Assembly: GCA_018398805.1 (NCBI GenBank)
Contig: JAGFBZ010000865.1
Coordinates: 3,658,001-3,722,000, forward strand
Reading direction: 5' to 3'
Source of the DNA: Hirundichthys speculiger
Lineage: Eukaryota > Chordata > Actinopteri > Beloniformes > Exocoetidae
Length of the DNA stretch: 64,000 nucleotides
This document shows, in pieces, positions 54,311-64,000 of the stretch. The notes below the pieces were generated by a model, which was not told the DNA's origin, searched no databases, and was given only the letters and a program-made list of their open reading frames with translations. Every line of letters begins with the position of its first letter. Positions within the stretch are counted from its first letter, which is position 1. The translations under genes and the position numbers were made by a program.

Positions 54311-55539
54311 CCCCACCGAAACAAAATCTAAGACAAAGACTGCTGTAACCTGAAGGACTACTTCTGAGCTGCAGACTAGCGCTATGTAATTTATATTTGA
54401 TATAATTATAAAACTGCTGGCTCAGGCTGGGACCAGCAGTCTTCGTTTCAGCTCTGGCAGTCATTTGACTCAGATGCTGTTTTGGTTGCAATATCTGAAA
54501 TGAGCATGGATGGATGGATGGATTTAGAGTCTAATGATGTGAGATAACATTAGTTGGCATCATAGATTAGCATGAGCTAAGCGAAGCTAAAATGGACAGG
54601 TTTGACTGCTTCTGCCCACAGACCATCCCAGGCCTACCTATATATTTAGCAGAACAACAAGCTAGCTAATATAGATCAGTTAGTAAAAATTTCACAACAC
54701 CCAACCAAGTACATAAATATTCACCCACCCGCAGAGTGGTCATGGCTGATGAATCAAGCCATGGAGTCTAAAACCATTTATTTTACCAGCTGTATTTATT
54801 TCTATGGAAAAGTTTAACATTTTGAAGTCAATGAAGATTGACTGACTTTTGGAGCCAGCCCATAGTGGGCTTCGAAGAGCTGCACATTTAGGCACTTCTG
54901 CATTGGTGTCGAAAAGAAAACCAGAGGTTCCTTTCTGGTCCTGAAGTCCCCATTTTTTATCTGGCCTTTTCAGTGAGGCCACTGTGAGCAACAACTTATA
55001 TTACTGAATAAAAATAAATTTGTCAGGACTACAATGGCTGTTGAATGTGTGGTAAACTTGTTAGACAAGACAGCAAATCTAGCTGGCAAGAAACAGAATC
55101 AGCATTCTTCAGGGGTCCAGTAACACAAACCACTGCAAGGCGGGGCACAACATTAATAATTTTACCCTTAAATACTTTTAAGTATACAGACTTAATTATG
55201 TGGGCATTACCAAGTAACAACTAAAGCAATCAGCATCAATCAGTACCAAATTTCAGTGCCTCGGGGCACATCTGTGTGGTAGAGTAGATTAACTTTGAAG
55301 ACAGAGAGCCAAACTCCACGGTTTGTTGGAGTCCAAAACAGTGAGAGCAGTGCAGTATTTCCCAGCCAATGCAGTCCTTTATTTGTTCTTTCACGTTCTT
55401 CATGTCGTAGAATCACAATAATTCTCGTATTCTCCCTCACTCCACAAAACAATCGTACTGCTCTTGTTCTCCACTTTTTCTAGGTTTTCTTTCGGCGATT
55501 TTATCATTTCATCCACATGAACAATCTAATATCCAGCTA
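54311..55539. other. no recognised gene; short (GATG)n
   Basis: A GGAT-type microsatellite lies at 54508-54523. ATAACATTAGTTGGCATCATA with AGATTAGCATGAGCTAAG (54545-54590) has a relative at about 58516-58556, an unclassified dispersed repeat. Confidence 0.4.
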
Positions 55540-56065
55540 GAAAAGCACTCGGAGAGCGCAGACCTCCACCAAGCACAACAATTCCCCATATAGTGATTTA
55601 CACCATAAATATAAGTCGTACATATAGCACTGACAAAATGGGACCACTAAAAAAGTACCATATCTTCCTTTATTTCGTGATGTACACAAAAATAAATAAT
55701 AGAGCTATAAAGATTTCATGCAATATTTGTTTCCAAAGTCAGTATATTGAAATGAAATTTGATAGAGGTTCCCATTGTCAATCCCTGAGTCAAATTTCAT
55801 GAGTTTTGGGCAAAAATTAACGGAGATATTGAGATACAACATTTTTGGCCCCATTGACCACAATGTTATCGAAAATTTTAAAGTGATCCAGAATCCAGGA
55901 TTTCTTCTGGATCACACCCAAAATGAAAACAGTTCTTCCTTTTCACATTTCCGACAACTCCTGAAAATTTCATCAAAATCTATCCGTAACTTTTTGAGTT
56001 ATCTTGAACACAGGCAAACAAACAAACAGACGGCAAAAACATAACCTCCTTGGTGGAGGTAATAA
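55540..56065 (+). repeat. dispersed teleost repeat, sister of 3160-3910
   Basis: From CTAGAAAAGCACTCGGAGAG to CATAACCTCCTTGGTGGAGG. It is the uninterrupted counterpart of the copy at 3160-3910 and shows where that one was invaded. No open frame of note. Confidence 0.7.
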
Positions 56066-57082
56066 ATTTCTTTGGAATTTCTTTGTCATGAATCCAAAAA
56101 CAATGATCGATATGTCTTAAATTCACCAGTAAATGAACCTCCTTTTCCTGTTTCCCTTAAAAAACAGCTTGTAAGCCAAACCTCTACATCCAGCTCTTAT
56201 AGAGCCAGTCCCACTATACCTCGTTTTTGAGGCTAGTGGATATAGGCAAATATCCAATATTGTGCACCCCCAGTAAAGATGTATATGGAAATACCAACGG
56301 ACCATTCATAGTTGTTGCGTTCTGCATCAGTATACTGTGATATGTCATCAGTTGTTCTGCTAAAGTTGTATTTAGTTAACCTTACTAATGAGGCCAAGAA
56401 GGTAAACACTAAACACTAATCATGTTTCTAAAAAACCCCAATGAGATTCAACCCAAACCAGAGAAGAAAACCTAACTTTCAGATATTGTAGAACTCAGTA
56501 GATCCAAGTAGAACTGAATGATAACTATTTTTTGCATACAAGTGGTCTTTCAGTACATTGATAAATAAAATAAAAGTAGTGATTTTTCAGGATTCATTAA
56601 CATTTATCACGAAGCCTCTCTGCTTCACCTAAATACTGCCGTCCCTGTTAGTTTGCATTCACGCAAAAGGTATATTTTGTGGGATTCATATGCAAACCAA
56701 CACTGCCAATGTAAAATAGTGAGCCCAAAATGCATGACACAAGATTAAAGCACCCTGCTCCCAGCTGCCAGAGAAGCACATACACACTCAAACGCACACA
56801 CAGGAGAGCGTGTGCAAACATGCACACACTCGCGCCAGGGCTTTGAATAAAAACTAATAAAAAGCCTGGCAGAAGAGGAATGTTTTGAGCCCCGTCGTTA
56901 AAGCGATAAGATTAGGGGCACGTTGCAGGTCATCCGGCATGCTGTTGCACAGTTTCAGGGCAGACTGACTCAAAGTGGCTTCACCAGATTTTGATTCCAT
57001 TCTTGGAGCAATGAAAATTTTCCTAGTAGATGATCAGAGCAGTCTGCTGCTGATAAAAAAAGAAAAAAAAAAGAAAGGGGTG

Positions 57083-57125
<43 letters not shown>

Positions 57126-58130
57126 GGGGGGGGGGTAAGTTAGTGAGAAATGCATTATGGAGCCAGGTCATTCTGTGCTTTTTAAACTTGAAGTGCATTC
57201 ATAAGTGGGATTAAGTGGAGCTTGTTTAAAGGCAAAAGCGCAGGAGTGATGGTTCATCTAAGCAAGATATGATGCAAGTGCAACAGAAACAAGCAGTGGG
57301 AGGTTTTTGGACCTCTCATGCTTGCTGGTGTCAAAGTTAGACAGCTTTTTAGTAGATTACCACTACTGTTTTGACATTATATACCAGGGGGACTTTCATG
57401 TTCAAAACATTTACAGTTTTTACACACAGAGAAGCAGGGGTCTCGTTTCTGTATCCAAATGTACAGTTATCAAATAAGCACACTGTAATGTATCAATATG
57501 ATCCTTAGGGTAAGTACTGGGGGCCTTTGTTTAAGTACGGGCCCCTCTGAGTGCAGTGGGGTCTGGATGTGCTACGCAAGCGCTTGTAATTTGTGGCCAT
57601 TCAGGCCAATGAGGGTGGTCCTACCAGTGAAGAAACGGTGCATTTTGGGATACAACTGTATTTTGGCATTCAGCTGTGAGAAGCCAGAAGCCAGTCTATA
57701 TATAAAATAAGCCACCACCTGCAGGTTTTGACATGTACATTGATATTATGTTAGTGTGTGTGTGTGTGTGTGTGTGTGTTGGGGGGGGTCAAGATAAGAA
57801 AAAAATAAAATAAAATAAGTCAGAGGGTCTCAGAAAAGATTGCAGACATGAACCAGTACAGGTTTATTTTAGAAGTGGAAGAGCACAATTTATTTAACAG
57901 CACTCATCCTTCTTACAGGGGTTTTAGCAGAAAAGACAAGATATGACAAGGAATACATTTTTAAATGAGAATATTACTGCTTAATTCTCGTGATCACATT
58001 ACTTTTGGGTGAAAATAGGAGCAAAAGAAACAAACAAAAAACCCACCAAGGGGTGTGTCTTTCACTTGAACTACTTAGTGTATAGGATTATCGGTGAATT
58101 TGACACCTGTGCCCTAAATGAAAAGTTCAT
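56066..58130. other. no gene recognised; several microsatellites
   Basis: Includes CA-rich sequence (56780-56830), (GT)n at 57085-57122 followed by a G-run, and (TG)n at 57752-57779 also followed by a G-run. No coding region is recognised. Confidence 0.45.
57085..57135. repeat. (GT)n microsatellite with poly(G) tail
   Basis: About 19 GT units and then 12-13 G. A similar TG-then-G8 arrangement is at 57752-57788. Confidence 0.95.
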
Positions 58131-61100
58131 AGACTATAATCAAGCCATTTGATCTTGTGGCTCGTGATCTTTGGCCAGGAGCTTAGCGAAGCAGCTGAGA
58201 GCAATTACCTTCACCCTGGCTGGAGGCTGCCAGAGAGGGCGAACCACCTCGTTGGCTCGTCGGTCGCTACCTTTTGCAGCAGGTAGAGCAGTCAAGTCCT
58301 CCAGTTGAAAGACCTTCGCCTCAGACCGTTCTAGGAGCCCTCCATGTTGACTAACCAGAGCACCAGCTAGCGGGTAGCCGGTTGCGATCTTTTGCAGCAG
58401 ATGCCAGGTTTCTAGACAACCGAGCAACTGCGGGCTAGAGTGGAGCGCCACCAGTCTTTGTTTTAGTTCTTTTAACTCTGAAATGTGGATAGACGGGCAG
58501 ATTTGATGAGAATGAATGTAAGATAATGTTAGTATCATAGGTTAGCATAAACCAAGCAAAACTGAAATAGATGACTTTAGGAAGTGAGCAAATGTGGGCA
58601 TCTTCTAGTTGGCTTTTAGGCTTGCTTGTTCCATTAGCCATCTATGAGCTAATTTTTGCTCTGTTTATTTATTGGGACATGCAGCATGTTGATGTGATGG
58701 TTATTGCTGTAGCCTCGCAGCTAGAAGGTCCTGGTTTGAATCCTGACTGGGGCCTTTCTGTGTGGCCTGTTCTCCCTGTGCCTGCATGAGTTTTCATCCA
58801 TGTTGACATGCATATTAACTGGTGATTTGAAAATATCAGGAGATGTGATCCTCAGCATGTGATGAATTTCAACCTGTCTTGGGTGTGCACATCCATCTTG
58901 TAGGGGCGAGGGGAAAAAAATTGCTAGATGCATCGCCCTGCAGACATGGGTGATTCTAAAGTAGTCTACAACTGTCCAAAATTATAACATTTTTATTTAA
59001 CAAAAATGTTTAAAAATGTGAAATAGACAAACCAAAAGAGCCAAACTCAGAATGATGGCCGAGGGGGGAATCCAACTAGCTCTGTGTGGAGGTACTTTGG
59101 CTTCTACAAAGTTGACTCCTTCAGTGAATTAGACAAGATTTATGCTCATTTGTGTCGCACTAACATATCACACAAGCTGCACTGCACATTTCTATCCAGA
59201 AGAGGAAGGAAAATGCTGCTTTCGCTGCTACTAGTGCCTTGGAACTGACATACGACACGCCGTTTCCATCGGTATTTCAGTGACAGGGCCATCCTGAGAC
59301 ACTGCTACGAAACCACAAAGAAACACTTGAGCTGCCAGTACAAACAATATGACATCTTTTTCTATGAAACGGTATCTGTTACTTTGGTCTATTATTAAAA
59401 TATTAGAAGATTTTAGTTTTGGCTGAAAACTACAAGATTTAGTTTAGAAGTTGCTGTATATTGCTGTATATTAGCTAAGGATTTTGTTACTTTGGGTCCT
59501 TTACAGTTCAACTGTAACTTTCCAGTTTACACACACCTTTATTTGAATTGTAAGGTGTCTAAGTAATCCAAACCGGGATATCTCGTCTGATGAAAGCTTT
59601 CCAGAGTCCCTTCACAGTACGAAGCGGTCAAATGAATAGCATAAAAGGTCTGCTGATTTAAAAATGTGATTTGTTTTTTGGCTTCAAAAAGGTACATTTT
59701 GTACCGGAACATAATGGTATGTGTGGTCACAAGGGTTGTAGAAATTCAAGCTCTTGTACCCAGCTTTTTAGGAACACTCCTGAACCTTGATTTTTTTTTT
59801 TTTTTAAGTGTGTAGGCTAGAGCATGTCATATTCTAATACACTAACCGTACAAGACTGCAGCGTCCTCAGGGAACGGTAAACTCTTCTTGCTAGAATATG
59901 TGATCTACCTGCATCATGATTTATTGTGACAGGTGTTCTGTGGTCAATTCATTGCACCTAAACTTCAAAAGTTCTCCTCTCGCCATGCTGGCTGAGCAGC
60001 CTTTGATTGAAGTTGAAGTGTGAAGGACCATTCCTTTCTTTTGGGGCCTTGAGGCAGTTTTCCACTCCAAGAGATAGGTAGAGCAGCGAAGACGGCTGAT
60101 TTATAAGATGCTGCAGCCAGAATTAAGTTCCTGCGTAAGGAAGTAGTGTGAAGTAAACAATGCACCTTAAGTCTGTTCAGCCAGACACAATCTAATCACT
60201 GTTTATGTCTCTGGAAACTGAGAATTGCACACATAATCTATGATCTGTTCATAGATAATTTAAGTATTTTTTTCACACATGCACACAATGTCTAAATGCC
60301 TTTTATATCTATAATACAAATGCATTATGGCCATGTGATATCAATGTTATCAAACAAGAATTTTGCCTTATTTTGAGGGAAAAAAGTGGAACATGGTTCT
60401 GACACGCGTGTGTGTTTTACTTTAACCGGAAAATGTTCTTCTCCATTTGTTTTATCTTGTATATAATCCATTCAGTCTGTGATAAATCCTTTTGCTGTTG
60501 CTGTTTTCATTTCTTTTCTTTGGTGTTCATATGCTTTAAAAGTAGAAAGGTGACCATATAATGCCTGGTTATGGTGATGAATCTAGTTAGCCTCAATGAC
60601 TTGCATGACTTTGTATTAAACACCAGTAGGATTGTAGAAAATTTATTATGTAGACAATTTGCAAATGCCTTTTTAAAAAACACAAAAGAAAAAGAAAAAA
60701 AAAAGCTATGTACAGACTGCCCACATTCCAGAAATATTTATTTCCCTGGAGACTGAGCTGACAATCATTTTATGCCTTATTATGGACAATTATTGTTACA
60801 GATTTAGGTCTGTACAAACACATACAGACAAGCTAAAATCAGCACTGAAAAATTATACGTAATATTAAATGGAATATTTTGATTTTTAGCACATAATGTT
60901 TGGTTTCCAGCTAAAAACTGTTTTAGTTCAGTCTCTGTTTTCAGAAGACTCATTTGCAGCTGCAGCTTCGGCTTTTTTCAGCTAATTGGAAACGACTACT
61001 TCACTATTACTGAGTTCCAGGAGCACAACGCTGAATGAACTAGATGTGTATAAAGGAAGTTGTTACTGCAACAGTAACTTTAGAGGATACCATTAATGTA

Positions 61101-63492
61101 ATGGATGTTTCACCGACACCAGAGCAATCAAAACATTTACAGCATTTCCAGTCTCTAGCTGGAACCTCCTAAGGCAAAAATATTGGTTCAGTTCTTTAAA
61201 TTAGTTCCTAGAATGATGCTACTTTGGCAAAACTGTTTTGACCAAATGTTAAACCAACTTGTTCCCATTTCCAAGAACTATAATGTCGTAGTTTCTGACC
61301 CGACATACGAACAATTCTGAATCTTACTGGCCAGTAGAGAGAGTGTTATACTCGGTCCATGGTCCCCGTTTATGTTCTCCTGATCCAGAAAGCTTTCGGT
61401 CAGGAAACAGGCTAGAGGTCCTGAAATATTCACCACACATGAGCGCTTACCATTAACAAAAAACCACAACCAATATCTAACTCGTCAGTTATAAAACAGG
61501 TGAGAATATCATAATCACATGCAGAACAATTGATTCAAAGTTCTGACTTTTTAAAAATTATTTCTATTCGCTTTCAGTTTATTCATATTTATTTGCTTCA
61601 CTGATATTTGGGTTGATTATTATGATGCCAGTTTAATCCCAGAGTATTCATTCCCTTATTTTGTACTTTTTTTTCCCAGTTAATGTATTCCAAGTTTTTA
61701 TCTGCATGAAATCTCCATTTCTCTCCCTCTGTGCCCAAACTATGCCTGACTTTCCTGGAAGATGTTTCTTTCTCCGTCATTTCCGCAATTTTTCTTAATG
61801 TTGTTCCCTAATGAGGGTTTTCTTTTTTTCATTGTTCATTTTGATCCCACAGTGTTATTGATTGTTGTCATTATGTAATCATTCAAAACAGGGATGGAGG
61901 CTTTGAGGGTACAGCACGGGTCTATATTTCAGTCTGAGTGAATATGAGTTGACTAGCTGCTAACCAGACCGATGATTTATTCATGATTTGAGTCAAATTC
62001 AACTGTGGTAACCAGCAGACTGACTTCTTGCACCTCTCTGTCTCCAGACAGTGAAACAGGCTGTTGTTATCATCTGCTCTCCAACATGTTCTGGAGATGA
62101 CTCACCCTTTACCAGCAGTATACAAAGTCAGCATTTATGAAATGTATATTAATGCATTTAACTTCATAACTGAGCATCGGGGTGTTTAACTAATGTTATT
62201 AAAAAGCAATAATGAACACTGTGTGCATTGCTCTCATGAGGTTCTCTTTGAGCAGAACCTTTATGTTGGTCATGTTCACTGTAATGAAGAAAGATGTTGA
62301 TCAATACAAAAGCATGCCTCAGCCTGCTTTTAATTGCTTTCAACAGCACCGGACATCAGAGGCATATAACGAGCATTCATTCATCTTTGGCCTCACATAA
62401 AATCCTTGCATTATCAAATTACTTTTCATTTGTGTCTCTTTCATCTAGAGCACTACCATTTCTGACCACATGGGGCAGCTTATCACAAGAAAATTCATAT
62501 GCCAGATTCTGGTGGAAGAAAGAACAAAGTGCACCTCTAGTGGGAGACAGCTGTATTACAAGACGTGGCAAACTGTTTAAGCTCATTAGTGCAGTATTGT
62601 CGGTGGCTTTTTTTTTTTGTCAACATAGCAGATTATGTCCTCATGTGGTCAGAAGTGGTATTGCCGCAAAGAGTGACGATAATGATAGTATTTTAACACT
62701 TTTACACAAATGTCTTCCCTGACAGTTCTGTTGGGTGTAGCAGGGTTAGCATTGTTTCACCAGAGCTAGAGGGTTCCTGGATTAAATTCTTGCTGGGTCC
62801 TCTCTTTGAATGTTCTTGACAAACCCCAGTTTGATGTCACACAAAGAGTTCCTAAATCCTGCCATTGAATCCTCTTTTATGTCTCATTGCAAGACATTAT
62901 GTTGGTGGGTAATAATGCAACTCATCCTCATAAAATCCAAAAAATTAGTTGAACAAGAAAGTCTGGAATCCAACTGCAACACACACATCTTAGCTCTGAC
63001 ACTGGAAGTAATCTTTTTTATCTTGGGTGTCTTACATTCACTGGTATCACAGGGGGTCACTGGGGTCACCTGCGAATGCCCTGTGGGTCAACCAAGTGTA
63101 ATTATTCTAATATCTAATTATTCTAATTATTCCTATTCTAAAGACGATTTTGAAATAAGAATGACTGCTCTGCTGGGTCTTTTATTCACTGGTAGGAAGT
63201 CAAGTCAAGACAGAGCTAAGTGCTAAGTAGCATCTTTGCATTAACTACAGCCATGGAGCTGGCCATGGACACCAAAACTGCTTTTTGAAGCAGGGTGTAA
63301 ATATGTTTATTTCTGCTGCAAAGTCATACATTTTAACATAGGAATCAGTCGACATTGACTGTGCTCAGATTCAACCAATCATTTTAGCACAGTAAAAAGG
63401 TTTATCCTAATGGGATGTTTATAAGTTACTTTATGTTAAATATGTTATGCTAAAACAAGCAAATTCCTCAGTTTGAGTCTCTTATATAGCTA
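58131..63492. other. no recognised gene or repeat
   Basis: Long repeat-poor stretch; poly(T) at 59792-59806. The minus-strand frame 58140-58538 (132 residues) has no known domain. Could be a large intron or gene-poor spacer. Confidence 0.4.
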
Positions 63493-63494
63493 TA

Positions 63495-63800
63495 CAGTGA
63501 TCCCTTATTTTTTGCCGTTAATAGGGACAGGAGGCCCCCCCCGGCGAAAATCAGCATCCGCGAACGGGACCCGGAGCCCCCCGAGCTTAAATAATGTGTT
63601 TAAAATATGTTTAAAAACCGCAAAAAAGTAGCGAGGCACTGCAGCGAAACAAGACAAAGGCTCAACTGTGGTCTTTCTGTTACCTTCACAGCCTCTGGTC
63701 TCTGAACCGTAGTAAAGAAAATGCTGGTATTGTGCTATTTTTGGCTTGTAATTAGCAGCTAACATGCTAGCAACAACAAAAGAAAAAGTACGGTTTTCTC
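63495..63800 (+). mobile_element. Tigger/pogo-like element, left end
   Basis: TA followed by CAGTGATCCCTTATTTTTTG, then AAAATCAGCATCCGCGAACG, a terminus style of pogo/Tigger-type Tc1/mariner elements (CAGTGATCCC... then CGCGAA). The opposite end is not visible before the window closes, and no transposase frame is seen. Confidence 0.55.
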
Positions 63801-64000
63801 TGCATGGAACGGGCACTTGATTCTGGCACTGCAGGAACTTGTAACATCACACAGGTTGTATTGTTGGGCTCCTGTTGGTTAACAGAGAATGTAAATCTAT
63901 ACACGCTGGGCTGCTGTTTATGCTCACTCCACTTTTCATCTAACCCCGTTTTCTTTCTGCCTTTCCACGACACACACACTCCATTACCCATAAGGCTACC
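63801..64000. other. no recognised feature
   Basis: Right edge of the window; the Tigger-like element may extend into it. Confidence 0.3.

Noticed and set aside
58140..58538. 132-residue minus-strand frame
   Set aside because: No known domain; AGATAATGTTAGTATCATAG at its edge relates to a dispersed repeat at about 54545.

Overview
The window looks like a vertebrate, almost certainly teleost fish, nuclear genome. It is AT-rich, has spliced genes, no operons and no ribosome binding sites, and is packed with repeat families typical of fish: Tc1-like and piggyBac-like DNA elements, hAT and Harbinger miniature elements, RTE/Rex3-like and L2/Rex1-like LINEs, and a tRNA-derived SINE. The species cannot be named from this sequence.

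Layout. 1-11.3 kb is a transposon graveyard. It holds a LINE 3' end, a HARBI1-like exon, an RTE LINE split by a 1,983-bp Harbinger element (itself holding a dispersed repeat that carries a further insertion), and a Tc1 transposase cut into three pieces by a 2.4-kb hAT element (perfect 8-bp target duplication) and a probable 0.9-kb solo LTR. 11.6-16.3 kb holds a ~167-bp tandem repeat carrying CRE-like and octamer-like motifs, a hAT element with a perfect target duplication, and units ending in perfect hairpins.

16.4-19.3 kb holds the only gene I can model with confidence: a TATA-driven two-exon gene for a 511-residue coiled-coil protein with about 14 copies of a nine-residue PETPVVPSG repeat and a very basic C terminus. 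Its single 327-bp intron is a LINE 3' end, flanked by a ~9-10 bp target-site duplication placed so that splicing restores the pre-insertion reading frame. A perfect heat-shock element, two palindromes spaced 21 bp and AU-rich 3' UTR motifs suggest a transient stress-inducible transcript; that is inference.

20-32 kb is again mobile DNA. A piggyBac-type element (21.0-23.3 kb) contains about ten alternating hairpins of ~65 bp. A hAT relic keeps its dimerisation domain. A composite piggyBac structure, A-B-A'-B', has inverted copies about 97-98% alike by eye, every junction carrying TTAA.

34.3-38.1 kb is an L2/Rex1-like LINE on the minus strand, riddled with Tc1, hAT and palindromic MITE insertions. 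38-64 kb is comparatively poor in repeats (SINE, short hAT, Tc1-type MITE, Tc1 fragments, a young Rex3-like tail with a 14-bp target duplication, a Tigger-like end). I find no host exons there; it is probably intronic or intergenic.
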